Source: Planctomycetota bacterium (GTDB taxonomy: Bacteria > Planctomycetota > JAJSAM01 > JAJVHW01). Taken from it: 42,818 nucleotides of DNA. The stretch covers positions 1-42,818 of the forward strand of contig JAJVHW010000158.1 of NCBI GenBank assembly GCA_022072415.1. Reading direction: 5' to 3'. The notes under the pieces are model-generated. The model did not search any database, was not told where the DNA came from, and was given only the letters and a program-made list of their open reading frames with translations. Shown in pieces: positions 11,785 to 21,986 of this stretch. The position numbers and the translations under genes are program-made. Position 1 is the stretch's first letter. Each line of letters starts with the position of its first letter.

Positions 11785-12438
11785 ATGGTGCGCCGCACTC
11801 CGCTTTCGAAGCTTCGTGGCAGTGGATCATTCCGGCGTACGGCCGGACAGAAGCCGCCACGATCCATCTCTCTCATCGTGTGCGAGGGTGAAACCGAGCA
11901 AGAGTATTTCGAGGCAGCCCGTATCAAATACGGACTGACCACGGCAGAAATCATCCTTGCCGATAACACAATCGGGCCGGCGCCCATCAGCGTCGTCGAA
12001 TGCGCCGAGGGAAAATGTGCGGAGCGTGGTGGATATGACAAGGTTTTCTGTGTCTTTGACCGTGACGGGCACGAGAGCTTTGAACGTGCGCGGAAGAAGA
12101 TCAAGACCCTGGCCGACCGCAAGAAGAAGCCACTGGCCATTCGTGAAGCGATTTCAATCCCCTGTTTTGAATTTTGGGTGTTGCTCCACCATGAAAGAAC
12201 GGATGCGCCATTCACGAAATGCGCTGACGTGATAGACCGGGTTCGCAACCACATGCCGGGCTACGAGAAGGCGGATGCCGCCATCGCCAAACAGCTCATG
12301 GCAAGAGTGGAAGACGCCCTTGGAAACGCCGACTGGATTGAAGGGCGAGCCGAGAACAACGGTTACAACCCTTACACGTCTGTTCACCATGTGCTTCGGC
12401 ATTTCGCACAAGTGTCCAATCAGAAAGTCAACGCGTGA
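11785..12438 (+). CDS. rloB: RloB-like TOPRIM-fold protein
   Basis: Residues 33-42 read [10 protein letters not shown] and residues 90-96 read VFDRDGH. These are the conserved Glu and DxD blocks of the RloB family, a TOPRIM-like nuclease fold also called AbiLii. The length of 217 residues is normal for the family. The first 25 residues are basic (RR, KK), suiting nucleic-acid binding. It is the expected partner of the ATPase just upstream, and its stop codon overlaps the GTG start of the methylase gene, so all three are one translation unit. A tRNA or DNA target is possible by analogy with abortive-infection effectors but cannot be read from the sequence. Confidence 0.87.
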   Translation: MVRRTPLSKLRGSGSFRRTAGQKPPRSISLIVCEGETEQEYFEAARIKYGLTTAEIILADNTIGPAPISVVECAEGKCAERGGYDKVFCVFDRDGHESFERARKKIKTLADRKKKPLAIREAISIPCFEFWVLLHHERTDAPFTKCADVIDRVRNHMPGYEKADAAIAKQLMARVEDALGNADWIEGRAENNGYNPYTSVHHVLRHFAQVSNQKVNA

Positions 12439-15317
12439 CCCCCAAAAAGAAACTCATCGAAGTCGCCCTGCCGTTGGAGGCAATCAACATCGCCAGCGCG
12501 CGCGAAAAGTCCATTCGTCACGGCCACCCATCCACGCTGCACCTGTGGTGGGCGCGGCGCCCCCTGGCGGCGGCGCGGGCGGTGATCTTCGCGCAGATGG
12601 TCGATGATCCCTCGGCGCATCCCGACATCTTCAAGACCGAGAAGGCGCAGGAGAAGGAGCGGCAGCGGCTGTTCCGCATCATCGAGGAACTGGTGAAGTG
12701 GGAGAACACCACCAACGAGACGGTGTTGCAGCAGGCGCGCGACGAAATCTGGCAGAGCTGGCGCTACACATGCGCCGAGAATGCGGACCATCCGCGTGCG
12801 AAGGAACTTTTCGACCGCTACAAGCTGCCCGGCTTCCACGATCCCTTCGCCGGCGGTGGCGCGCTGCCGCTGGAAGCGCAGCGGCTGGGGCTGGAAAGCT
12901 ACGCCAGCGATCTCAACCCGGTGGCGGTGCTGATCAACAAGGCGATGATCGAGATTCCGCCCCGGTTTGCCGGCAAGCCGCCAGTGAATCCCGACGTGAA
13001 GAAGAACCGCGACCTCGCCGGCCGCGAGTGGAAAGGTGCACAGGGCCTGGCCGAGGACGTTCGCTACTACGGCCAGTGGATGCGTGACGAAGCCGAGAAG
13101 CGCATCGGCCACCTCTACCCCAAGGTCGAGGTCACGGCGGAGATGGCCAAGGAGCGGCCCGATCTGAAGAAATACGTCGGCCAGAAACTCACCGTCATTG
13201 CCTGGCTGTGGGCACGCACGGTGAAAAGTCCCAACCCTGCCTTTGCCAGCGTCGATGTACCGCTTGCATCCACCTTCATGCTCTCCACCAAGGCGGGCAA
13301 GGAAGCCTATGTCGAGCCGGCGATCGAAGGCGGCAGCTACCGCTTCACGGTGAAGGTGGGCAAGCCGAAGGATGCGGAAGCGGCGCAAGGCGGTACCTCG
13401 GCTGGCAAGCGAGCCGGATTCCTGTGCATCATGTCCGAGGCGCCATTGCCGTACAGCTACATACGGGACGAAGGATCGGCTGGCCGAATGGGGGCGAAGC
13501 TGATGGCCATCGTTGTCGAGGGCGAGCGCGGACGGGTCTACCTCGCGCCGACGCCGGAAATGGAGGCCATTGCCCTGACCGCGCAACCGACATGGAAGCC
13601 GGACACGCCGCTGCACGGAAAATGTCGTGTAAATGTTTCCAACTATGGACTGGACGTATACGGCGATCTCTTCACCCCCCGCCAACTCGTTGCCCTGACC
13701 ACCTTCTCCGATCTTGTTCAGGAAGCGCGCGAGCGGGTGAAGGCGGACGCCATAGCCGCCGGCCTGCCCGACGACGGCCAAGCCCTTGCAAAAGTCGGCG
13801 CTGGCGGGACGGCGTATGCGGATGCGGTGGAGGTGTATCTCTCTTTGGCTGTGGACAAGGCGGCGGACTACAACACGACCCTTGTCGCGTGGAGCCCAAC
13901 GCGCGACCAAGCGAAAAGCACATTCGCAAGACAGGCTCTCCCCATGGTTTGGGACTACTCTGAGGTCAATCCGCTGGCTCGTGCAGCCGGAGATTTCAGG
14001 GTGTCACTTGAAGGTGGCGTGCGCTTTTTGGAGGCCGCTACGTCATGCACTGCTGGTTTGGTGGCTCAGTTTGATGCGGCTACACAAGAGTTCAGTATCG
14101 ATAAAGTGGTTTCCACCGACCCACCCTACTACGACAACATTGGCTACGCTGATTTGTCGGACTTCTTCTACGTCTGGCTACGCCGCTCGCTGAGACCCGT
14201 TTTCTCCGATCTTTTCGCCACGCTTGCCGTACCCAAGGCCGAAGAACTAGTGGCCACGCCCTACCGTCACGGCAGCAAGGAGAAGGCTGAGAGCTTCTTT
14301 CTCAACGGCATGACCCAGGCCATGCACCGCCTCGCGGAGCAGGCGCATCCAGCCTTTCCGGTAACCATTTACTACGCCTTCAAACAGGCGGAGAGCGACG
14401 GTGCTGAGGGCACGACGAATACCGGCTGGGATACCTTTCTGGCTGCCGTCATCGAGGCCGGATTCGCCATCAGCGGCACCTGGCCAATACGCACAGAGCG
14501 CGACGCCCGCTCCATCGGTATAGGCACCAACGCCCTCGCTTCCAGCATCGTCCTCGTCTGCCGCCAGCGCGCCGCCAACGCCCCCACCGCCACCCGCCGC
14601 GAATTCGTCGCCGCGCTCAAGGCCGAATTGCCGCAAGCGCTGGCGCATCTGCAAGCCGGCAACATCGCGCCGGTGGACCTGGCACAGGCGGCCATCGGCC
14701 CCGGCATGGCGGTTTATACCCGCTATGCCAAAGTGCTCGACGCCGAAGGTCAGCCGCTCTCTGTGCGCGCTGCGCTAGCGCTGATCAACCAGACCCTCGA
14801 CGAAGCGCTGGCCGAGCAGGAAGGCGACTTCGACGCCGACACCCGCTGGGCACTCACCTGGTTCGAGCAGACCGGCTTTACCGAGGGCGATTTCGGCGTC
14901 GCCAATACACTCGCACAGGCCAAGAACACTGGTATGGACGGACTGGTTGAGGCTGGCATCATTGTTTCCGGCAAAGGCAATGTACGTCTCCTGCAACCCG
15001 CCGAACTCCCCGCCGACTGGGACCCGACGATGGATAAACGCCTCACCGTATGGGAAATGGTGCACCAATTGATCCGCGTGCTCGAAGCCGACGGCGAAGG
15101 CGCGGCGGCGACGCTGGTCGCCAAACTCGGCAGCCAGGCCGAAACCGCCCGCGAACTCTGCTACCGCCTCTACACCCTGTGCGAGCGCAAGAAGCGCGCG
15201 ACCGAGGCGATGGCCTACAACGGCCTGGTGCAAAGCTGGCCGGAGATAACCCGGCTGGCGCGTGAAAAACCCCGTGCCGCTACGTCGGGCACCGACGATC
15301 TATTCAGTCTGGAATAA
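12435..15317 (+). CDS. DUF1156 DNA methyltransferase (adenine/N4-cytosine type)
   Basis: The first about 65 residues contain the DUF1156 signature [19 protein letters not shown]. Methylase motif I follows at about 138-143 (FAGGGA) and motif IV at 562-565 (DPPY), so the protein transfers a methyl group from S-adenosylmethionine to an exocyclic amino group of DNA. The long insert between motifs I and IV probably holds the target-recognition part. Its 960 residues suit the large DUF1156 proteins of defence islands. The start is a GTG overlapping the RloB stop, and the DUF499 gene begins 6 bases after its stop. By analogy with DISARM-like systems it would mark host DNA as self. Confidence 0.9.
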   Translation: MTPKKKLIEVALPLEAINIASAREKSIRHGHPSTLHLWWARRPLAAARAVIFAQMVDDPSAHPDIFKTEKAQEKERQRLFRIIEELVKWENTTNETVLQQARDEIWQSWRYTCAENADHPRAKELFDRYKLPGFHDPFAGGGALPLEAQRLGLESYASDLNPVAVLINKAMIEIPPRFAGKPPVNPDVKKNRDLAGREWKGAQGLAEDVRYYGQWMRDEAEKRIGHLYPKVEVTAEMAKERPDLKKYVGQKLTVIAWLWARTVKSPNPAFASVDVPLASTFMLSTKAGKEAYVEPAIEGGSYRFTVKVGKPKDAEAAQGGTSAGKRAGFLCIMSEAPLPYSYIRDEGSAGRMGAKLMAIVVEGERGRVYLAPTPEMEAIALTAQPTWKPDTPLHGKCRVNVSNYGLDVYGDLFTPRQLVALTTFSDLVQEARERVKADAIAAGLPDDGQALAKVGAGGTAYADAVEVYLSLAVDKAADYNTTLVAWSPTRDQAKSTFARQALPMVWDYSEVNPLARAAGDFRVSLEGGVRFLEAATSCTAGLVAQFDAATQEFSIDKVVSTDPPYYDNIGYADLSDFFYVWLRRSLRPVFSDLFATLAVPKAEELVATPYRHGSKEKAESFFLNGMTQAMHRLAEQAHPAFPVTIYYAFKQAESDGAEGTTNTGWDTFLAAVIEAGFAISGTWPIRTERDARSIGIGTNALASSIVLVCRQRAANAPTATRREFVAALKAELPQALAHLQAGNIAPVDLAQAAIGPGMAVYTRYAKVLDAEGQPLSVRAALALINQTLDEALAEQEGDFDADTRWALTWFEQTGFTEGDFGVANTLAQAKNTGMDGLVEAGIIVSGKGNVRLLQPAELPADWDPTMDKRLTVWEMVHQLIRVLEADGEGAAATLVAKLGSQAETARELCYRLYTLCERKKRATEAMAYNGLVQSWPEITRLAREKPRAATSGTDDLFSLE

Positions 15318-15323
15318 GCAACC

Positions 15324-18300
15324 ATGGCCATCACCAACCACGAGCGCGTCGGCAAGGCGCTGGAACTCCTGAAAGCTGGTCTGGGGCCGTTTGTCGGCCG
15401 CGAAATCAAGGCAGCCATCGAGGCCAATAGCCTGACACTGGAGAAAGTGCGCGGCTTTGCTGAAGACCCCATGCTGGGCAAGAAGTCCATAGAGGAATGG
15501 GATGCCTCGGCGCTGCTGAAGCTGATGTGGGACACATGGAATGATGTGTTCAAGAAGACGCTCGGATTCTCGGAGCGCAGCCTTGTGTCGGAAATCCGCG
15601 ACTGGCGCAACAAGTGGGCGCACCAGCAGATTTTCTCTAGCGACGATACCGACCGCGCGCTGGATTCGGTCGAGCGGCTGCTGACGGCGGTTTCGGCGGA
15701 GCAGGCAGATGAAGTGCGTCGCATGAAGCTTGAGCTGCGCCGCCTGGTGGCAGACGAGCAGGCGCGCGGCGAGCGGCGCAAGAGCGTCGGCGCCGCCATC
15801 GAAAGCGCGGCGGCGGCTAACCTCAACCCCTGGCGGGAGGTCATCACACCGCACAAGGACGTGGCGAGCGGCAACTACCAACAGGCGGAGTTCGCGGCGG
15901 ACCTGTGGCAGGTGCATCTGGGCGAGGGCACGGACGAGTATCGCAATCCCGTCGAGTTCTTCCGCCGTACCTATTTGACAGAGAGTCTCAAGCAACTGCT
16001 GATCAGCGGCATCCGGCGCATCGCCGGCACGGGCGGAGACCCCGTTGTGCAGTTGCAAACCAATTTCGGCGGCGGCAAGACCCACTCGATGCTGGCGCTG
16101 TATCACCTGTTCTCCGGCATTAAATCGAGCGAGCTGGTCGGCATCGAGGAGGTCATGCAGGAGGCCGGAGCCAAGGGACCGCTCAAGGCCAGACGCGTAG
16201 TGCTGGTGGGCAACAAGATTTCGCCGGGGAACCCGTCGGTGAAGGCCGACGGCACGGTGGTGCATACCCTATGGGGCGAACTGGCCTGGCAACTGGGCGG
16301 CAAGAAAGCCTATGCACGGATTCAGAAGGACGACGAGCGAGCCACCAATCCGGGCGACGTGCTGCGGGAACTCTTCAACGAGTATGGCCCCTGCCTGATC
16401 CTGATCGACGAATGGGTGGCCTATGCGCGTCAGTTACACGACCAGAGCGATTTGCCGGCGGGCGGCTTCGAGACCCAGTTCAGTTTTGCCCAGGCGCTGA
16501 CCGAGTCGGCCAAGCTGGCGAAGAGCTGCCTGCTAATTATTAGCCTGCCATCCTCCGATACCGCCACGTCTCCCCATGCCCAGGCCGATGACGAGGAGGT
16601 TGGCGGCGAACGCGGCCGCGCGGCCCTGGCACGCCTGCGCAACGTGGTGGGGCGGCTGGAGTCGTCCTGGACGCCGGCGACGGCCGAGGAGGGTTTCGAG
16701 ATCGTGCGGCGCCGTCTTTTCGAGCCGATGACCGGGCCGGAAAACTTCAAGCAGCGCGATGTAGTGGCGCGCGCGTTCGCTGAGATGTATCGAACCCAAC
16801 AGCAGGAGTTTCCGGCCGAGTGCCGCGACGCCGACTATGAGAAGCGCATCCGCGCGGCCTACCCGATCCACCCCGAGGTGTTCGACCGCCTTTATACCGA
16901 CTGGTCCACTCTGGCGAAATTCCAGCGCACGCGTGGCGTGTTGCGCTTGATGGCAGCAGTGATCCACAGCCTCTGGGAGCGGGGCGACCGCAATCCGCTG
17001 ATCCTGCCCGCCAACATACCCATCGACGAACCGAGGGTCCGCGACGAATTGACCCGCTACCTGCCGGATCAGTGGAAGCCGATCATCGAGAAAGACGTGG
17101 ATGGCCCGCACTCCCTGCCGCTCGCCATCGACGGCGAGGTGCCGAACCTCGGCAAGTTCTCGGCATGCCGACGCGTGGCACGGACCATCTATATGGGCTC
17201 GGCACCAATCAGCAACGCGGCCAATCGTGGCCTTGAAGACCGGCGGGTGAAGCTCGGCTGCGTCATGCCGGGCGAGTCGCCCGCCGTGTTCGGCGATGCC
17301 CTGCGGCGTCTGGCCGGCGCCGCGACCTTCCTCTATCAGGATGGCCCCCGCTACTGGTATTCCACCCAGCCGACGGTAACGAAGCTGGCCGATGACCGTG
17401 CCGAGCAGTTGAAGCGCGACCCGGACAAACTGGTGCATGAACTCGAACGACGCCTGCGCAAGAACCTCGAACTGAAGGGCGAGTTTGCGCGCATCCACCC
17501 GATGCCGCAGGGCGGGCAAGATGTTCCGGACGATCTGGATGCGCGCCTGGTCGTGCTGGGTATCGACTATGCCTACAGCAAGGAGGCGAACAACCCTGCG
17601 GAAGTAGCCGCCAAGGCCATTCTGGAGACGCGCGGCAATACCCCACGGCTGTATCGCAACACGCTCGTATTCCTCGCGGCGGACAAGACGCGACTGCAAG
17701 ACCTGGACGAGGCAGCCCGCAAATTTCTGGCATGGGAATCCATAGTTGCCGAGAAGGATCAGCTCGACCTCTCCCCGTATCAGGTAAAGCAGGCCGAAAT
17801 GCAGAAGACCGCAGCTGACAGCGCCGTGACCGCACGGCTGCCCGAAACTTATCAGTGGTTGCTGGTACCCGTGCAAGCGACGCCGCAGTCGCCGCTGACC
17901 TGGGAAGTCTTGCGGCTGACCGGCGTGGATACGCTGGCAGTGCGGGCCAGCAAGAAGTTGCGGAGTGACGAGCTTCTGCTCACAAGCTTTGCACCCACCA
18001 GACTGCGGATGGAACTGGACCGGGTACCGCTCTGGCGCGGCGACCATGTGACGGCTAGGCAATTGGTGGAGGATTTCGCTCGCTATCTTTATCTGCCGCG
18101 GCTGCGGGATTCGGCCGTACTGCTTCGCGCGATCAGCGATGGGGTGAGCCTGCTTACCTGGGCACAGGACAGCTTCGGCTTTGCCGATAGTTTTGACGAG
18201 GAGACCGGCCGCTACAAAGGCTTGCGCGGCGGCACCATGGTGTCGCCGGACCCCTATTCGCCGAGTCTGGTGGTGAAGCCGGATGTTGCCAGCTGGCAGA

Positions 18301-18656
18301 TTGAAGCCGAGCGTGCGACGCCCGCCACGCCAACTGATGCAGGCGCCACGGGACAATCCGGCCAAGGTGCGGGACCGCAGCCTGGCGGAGAACCGCCACC
18401 CGCAGCCACCACCACCTCCAGACCCAAGCGCTTCCACGGCTCGGCTGTCCTCGACCCAACCCGGGTCGGCCGCGATGCGGGAAAGATCGCCGAGGAAGTC
18501 ATTTCACACCTGGCCGGTTTGGTCGGCGCCGCAGTAACCGTGACCATCGAGATCGAGGCGCAGATACCCGATGGCGCACCGGATAACGTGGTGCGCACGG
18601 TGACCGAAAATAGCAGGACTCTGAAATTCACGGATCACGGTTTCGAGAGTGAATAG
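15324..18656 (+). CDS. Swt1-type HEPN plus DUF499 ATPase, 1110 residues
   Basis: The first about 130 residues form a Swt1-type HEPN domain with the RNase motif RNKWAH (R95...H100). A DUF499 ATPase region follows, with Walker A NFGGGKTHS (about 246-254) and Walker B LILIDEW (about 357-363). A Pro/Gly/Gln-rich linker (about 1005-1040) precedes a short C-terminal domain. DUF499 proteins are constant partners of DUF1156 methylases and SNF2 helicases in defence loci. The HEPN motif suggests RNA cleavage as a possible suicidal output, which is inference. It is the last gene of the operon. The sequence after its stop (18657-19158) holds only a small fragment. Confidence 0.88.
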   Translation: MAITNHERVGKALELLKAGLGPFVGREIKAAIEANSLTLEKVRGFAEDPMLGKKSIEEWDASALLKLMWDTWNDVFKKTLGFSERSLVSEIRDWRNKWAHQQIFSSDDTDRALDSVERLLTAVSAEQADEVRRMKLELRRLVADEQARGERRKSVGAAIESAAAANLNPWREVITPHKDVASGNYQQAEFAADLWQVHLGEGTDEYRNPVEFFRRTYLTESLKQLLISGIRRIAGTGGDPVVQLQTNFGGGKTHSMLALYHLFSGIKSSELVGIEEVMQEAGAKGPLKARRVVLVGNKISPGNPSVKADGTVVHTLWGELAWQLGGKKAYARIQKDDERATNPGDVLRELFNEYGPCLILIDEWVAYARQLHDQSDLPAGGFETQFSFAQALTESAKLAKSCLLIISLPSSDTATSPHAQADDEEVGGERGRAALARLRNVVGRLESSWTPATAEEGFEIVRRRLFEPMTGPENFKQRDVVARAFAEMYRTQQQEFPAECRDADYEKRIRAAYPIHPEVFDRLYTDWSTLAKFQRTRGVLRLMAAVIHSLWERGDRNPLILPANIPIDEPRVRDELTRYLPDQWKPIIEKDVDGPHSLPLAIDGEVPNLGKFSACRRVARTIYMGSAPISNAANRGLEDRRVKLGCVMPGESPAVFGDALRRLAGAATFLYQDGPRYWYSTQPTVTKLADDRAEQLKRDPDKLVHELERRLRKNLELKGEFARIHPMPQGGQDVPDDLDARLVVLGIDYAYSKEANNPAEVAAKAILETRGNTPRLYRNTLVFLAADKTRLQDLDEAARKFLAWESIVAEKDQLDLSPYQVKQAEMQKTAADSAVTARLPETYQWLLVPVQATPQSPLTWEVLRLTGVDTLAVRASKKLRSDELLLTSFAPTRLRMELDRVPLWRGDHVTARQLVEDFARYLYLPRLRDSAVLLRAISDGVSLLTWAQDSFGFADSFDEETGRYKGLRGGTMVSPDPYSPSLVVKPDVASWQIEAERATPATPTDAGATGQSGQGAGPQPGGEPPPAATTTSRPKRFHGSAVLDPTRVGRDAGKIAEEVISHLAGLVGAAVTVTIEIEAQIPDGAPDNVVRTVTENSRTLKFTDHGFESE

Positions 18657-18671
18657 GCGCCTGCGGACTAA

Positions 18672-18848
18672 ATGACGAGACCTGCACGCACCGAAGACGA
18701 AAACTGGGCAATTGGCCTTCTGCTTAATGAACTTCGCTCTTCTTCCGCAGAGTGGGGGGAAGCGCCTGGCGCGCCTAGCGACAAGCCAGACTTGGTGTTG
18801 GCGGGTCTCAACAAAGTGCGTGCTTGCAGGCTCATGCTGCGACGCTGA
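18672..18848 (+). pseudogene. Small frame of 58 residues between the two defence operons, possible gene remnant
   Basis: The frame opens 15 bases after the DUF499 stop and reads MTRPARTEDENWAIGLLLNE, then a phrase DKPDLVLAGL near residue 40, before a TGA at 18846. It looks like the start of a real protein that has been cut short; the KPD-LVL phrase is common in nuclease folds but proves nothing. No clear ribosome site precedes it. Nothing else can be supported between 18849 and 19158; that stretch should contain the promoter of the Qat operon. Confidence 0.3.
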
Positions 18849-19158
18849 CTTCGCAAGCGACATACCGCTCATGAGTCATCAGGCCACAGAAAGTCAGTGC
18901 TGACGGGACGGCGAGTGAGTTGGGGCGGCTGGCTGGTTTCGGCAAGATGCGGAAGTATGAATTTGCGATGGCTCTGTCTCTGCGTCGGCCTTTGCTGCCG
19001 TTGGGCATTCCGCCGTCAAACGGCTGCTTTCAGGTTGAAACTGGATATTCTCTTCAAAGTCATGAACGTGAAATCCCTGGAGGTCAAGAATTCGCGTGAT
19101 ATCTTTATGCCATAAGCCCCGTTGACCTAACTGGTGATGGAATGAGTAAGGAAGCGCG

Positions 19159-21102
19159 ATGATACTGACTGACAACGAGACCCAACTCGATTTACTAAAC
19201 AACGAGGCCGTCGCGACCACGATCATCGAATTGCTTCGTTCCAAACCAGATCATCCGGTAACGATCGGCGTGCACGGCGACTGGGGTGCGGGCAAGTCAA
19301 GCGTGCTTGAAATGATCGAGGCTGGCTTCGCGGATAAGGACGATGTCCTGTGCCTCAAATTCAATGGATGGCGCTTCCAAGGCTTCGAGGACGCGAAGAT
19401 CGCCCTGATCGAGGGGATTGTTACGGGTCTGGTCGAGAAACGTCCAACTCTGAACAAAGCGGCTGTGGCCGTCAAGGATGTTTTCCGCCGCATCGACTGG
19501 TTGAAGGTCGCCAAGAGAGCCGGTGGTTTGGCCATGACTGCATTCACGGGCATTCCGACGCCCGAGCAAATCGGATCCATCGTCGGCTCGCTTGAGGCGG
19601 TAGTGGCGGACCCTGCCAAGCTCGCGACGAAGGAAAACCTCACGACCGCCATCGACCAAGTGAAGGCAGTACTGAAACCCAGTGAATCCAAGAATGTGCC
19701 GGAGGAAGTGGAGGCGTTCCGCAAGGCATTCGACCAACTCTTGAAAGACGCTGGTATCAAGCAGCTCGTTGTCCTGATTGACGACCTCGATCGCTGCCTG
19801 CCCGACACCGCCATCGAAACACTCGAAGCCATCCGGCTGTTTGTATTCACCGCACGAACTGCATTTGTCGTTGCGGCCGACGAGGCGATGATCGAGTATG
19901 CGGTGCGCAAGCACTTCCCCGATCTGCCCGACAGCACCGGACCGCGGGATTACGCGCGCAACTACCTCGAAAAGCTCATCCAAGTTCCGTTCCGCATCCC
20001 AGCCCTGGGGGAAACCGAGACGCGGATCTACGTCACGTTATTGCTGGCCGGCGCCGAAATCGGCGAGAACGACGCTGACTATGCGAAGCTGATCGCCGTG
20101 GCGCGGGAGAAGTTGAAACGGCCTTGGACCAGCGGAGGTCTGGACGCCGCGACCATCAAGACGGCGCTCGGCAAGCAGGCCGAGAAGGCGAACAATGCGC
20201 TTGCACTCAGCGACCAGATCGGACCCATCCTGGCGAGTGGCACGAAGGGCAACCCGCGCCAGATTAAGCGCTTTCTCAACACGCTGTTGTTGCGTGAACG
20301 CACCGCTACCGCACGTGGATTCGGCGACGACATCAAGCTGCCCGTACTCGCGAAGCTCATGCTCGCGGAACGCTTTATCCCAAGATTGTTCGAGCAGATC
20401 GCGTTCGTAGCAGCGAACCATCCGCAGGGACTGTGCGAAGACCTGGAAGCGTTGGAGCAGGGCTTGTCGGCGGCTGACGGCAAAGAGTCCCAGGCCGGTG
20501 AACGGAAAGGGCAGAAGGCCGCCGAGCAAGCTCCCACACCCGACAACGCTGTGTTGACTGAGTGGAAGTCGTCGGACTCCGTGTGTGATTGGACGCGCCT
20601 CTCACCGAAGCTGTCTGGGCTCGATCTGAGACCCTACTTATTCGTGACAAAGGACAAGAAGGACTACTTCGGCCCGGTGTCTGTGCTGGGTCACTTGGCC
20701 GGCGTGGTGGAGAAGCTGTTCGGCGGCAAGATGACCGTCCAAGGCTACGAAGCCGAGTTGAAGCAACTCGTGCAGCCCGAGGCCGAGAAGGTGTTCGAGG
20801 CCGTGCGCACCAAGATCATGAGCACGGGCTCCTTTGACACCAAGCCGGCGGGAGTCGATGGCCTTGTCGTCCTCGTGAAGGCGCAACCCGGCCTACAGAG
20901 CCGGCTGATGGACTTCCTGGAGGCACTGCCAAGCGGAAAGTGCGGGCCTTGGGCTGTCAGCGGCTGGCAGGGCGTCATTAAAGACACCGAATGCGCTACT
21001 CGCCTGACGAAGCTGCTGGGAGACTGGGGCAAAGTCAGCAGTAACCCCGGCCTCATGGCCAGCGCCAAAGCGGCGCTCAAGGATGTGAAGGGAGGGCGTT
21101 GA
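19159..21102 (+). CDS. qatA: QatA, KAP-family P-loop ATPase
   Basis: This is a KAP-type NTPase of 647 residues. Walker A is GDWGAGKSS (40-48), and Walker B is VLIDDLDRC (about 204-212), the DDLDR form typical of KAP ATPases. The C-terminal third is charged and helical. The gene opens a four-gene block (KAP ATPase, QatB, QueC-like, TatD) that is exactly the QatABCD anti-phage system. The ATPase is thought to be the scaffold or power source, though its mechanism is not settled. Its TGA overlaps the QatB start, so the two are translationally coupled. Confidence 0.92.
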   Translation: MILTDNETQLDLLNNEAVATTIIELLRSKPDHPVTIGVHGDWGAGKSSVLEMIEAGFADKDDVLCLKFNGWRFQGFEDAKIALIEGIVTGLVEKRPTLNKAAVAVKDVFRRIDWLKVAKRAGGLAMTAFTGIPTPEQIGSIVGSLEAVVADPAKLATKENLTTAIDQVKAVLKPSESKNVPEEVEAFRKAFDQLLKDAGIKQLVVLIDDLDRCLPDTAIETLEAIRLFVFTARTAFVVAADEAMIEYAVRKHFPDLPDSTGPRDYARNYLEKLIQVPFRIPALGETETRIYVTLLLAGAEIGENDADYAKLIAVAREKLKRPWTSGGLDAATIKTALGKQAEKANNALALSDQIGPILASGTKGNPRQIKRFLNTLLLRERTATARGFGDDIKLPVLAKLMLAERFIPRLFEQIAFVAANHPQGLCEDLEALEQGLSAADGKESQAGERKGQKAAEQAPTPDNAVLTEWKSSDSVCDWTRLSPKLSGLDLRPYLFVTKDKKDYFGPVSVLGHLAGVVEKLFGGKMTVQGYEAELKQLVQPEAEKVFEAVRTKIMSTGSFDTKPAGVDGLVVLVKAQPGLQSRLMDFLEALPSGKCGPWAVSGWQGVIKDTECATRLTKLLGDWGKVSSNPGLMASAKAALKDVKGGR

Positions 21103-21986
21103 TGGGAACCTCGACGGCTTACGGCGGTCCTGGCGGCGGAACACCGCTTGTTCCGTCATGGCTGGGCGACGCCGATGGTGGTAACGCCCCTACTGCCCCT
21201 CTGGGCGATGGTGCAGGACCGGACGGCCAGCCGCCCGCGGACGGCGCTGCGCCGCCAGTGCCGCCGAACCGCCCGCCTATTCCCAAGACAGCGGACCCGC
21301 AGCGCTTCTTCGGTGCTCGCAATAGCTTCACGCGATTCGCTGGCTCAGGCGGCGGTGATCGAGCTAGCCTGGGCCGTGCAGTCTCAAGGTACGTCTCAAC
21401 GTCCGCCGGGGGCGCGCGCCAGGCTGCCCAACGCATGGGCGCCTCTCGGGGGGCCGGCGCGCGGCTCCTCGGCTTCCTGGCCGATGCGCAAACGCGGGGT
21501 GTGCGCGAGGCATTGCGTACCCTGGACCTGGAATCGTTAGCAGGTCGCCCGATCACTGAGATTTTCGTGGGCCTGGCCGACTACATCTGCCCAGGCGCGG
21601 GCACAGTCGATGAAGGCATTGCCCGCGAGGCATACATCGAAACGATTGTTGAACTGGCGAGCGAAGGTCTCACCGACTTGACCACGTTTACCCCGGATCA
21701 GATGCAGGCGGTTTTCGAGCTTTATGCCACCCATGCGATCGAGGCGCGCATCTGCAATGACATCGGCACCAAAGCTGTGACAATGCCGGCAGATGCGCAG
21801 GCTGCGCATCGCGTCGAACAGATGTTGCGTGACTTCATTCGGGGGGGAGTGAGCGACGCTCTCACGCGGGCCCGAGCGGAGACGCCCAATCTCACGCCCG
21901 CGCGGATTCAGGGTTTCGTGGACAGCGTGTACGAGTCTGCATTTGCGATCTTGCAAGCACTGGGCGATGCGGAGGCCAACCGATGA
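21102..21986 (+). CDS. qatB: QatB, second component of the QatABCD system
   Basis: The first about 65 residues are Gly/Pro/Ala-rich and probably disordered; the phrase PQRFFGARNSFTRFAGSGG then leads into a helical domain, as in QatB proteins. No catalytic motif is visible. The ATG at 21102 shares its A with the QatA stop and follows GGGAGGG, which decides the start. Its TGA overlaps the QatC start (ATGA). The identification rests on the sequence type and on its position between a KAP ATPase and a QueC-like gene. Its molecular role is unknown. Confidence 0.88.
   Translation: MGTSTAYGGPGGGTPLVPSWLGDADGGNAPTAPLGDGAGPDGQPPADGAAPPVPPNRPPIPKTADPQRFFGARNSFTRFAGSGGGDRASLGRAVSRYVSTSAGGARQAAQRMGASRGAGARLLGFLADAQTRGVREALRTLDLESLAGRPITEIFVGLADYICPGAGTVDEGIAREAYIETIVELASEGLTDLTTFTPDQMQAVFELYATHAIEARICNDIGTKAVTMPADAQAAHRVEQMLRDFIRGGVSDALTRARAETPNLTPARIQGFVDSVYESAFAILQALGDAEANR

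Noticed and set aside
12420-13910. Open frame of 496 codons on the minus strand
   Set aside because: It is antisense to the DUF1156 methylase, with unusual His/Arg-rich composition and no ribosome site.
16533-18437. Long open frame of 634 codons on the minus strand
   Set aside because: It is antisense to the DUF499 ATPase gene and shows no motif of its own.
18897-19115. Open frame of 72 codons on the plus strand
   Set aside because: Very Cys/Trp/Arg-rich start and no ribosome site; looks like chance.
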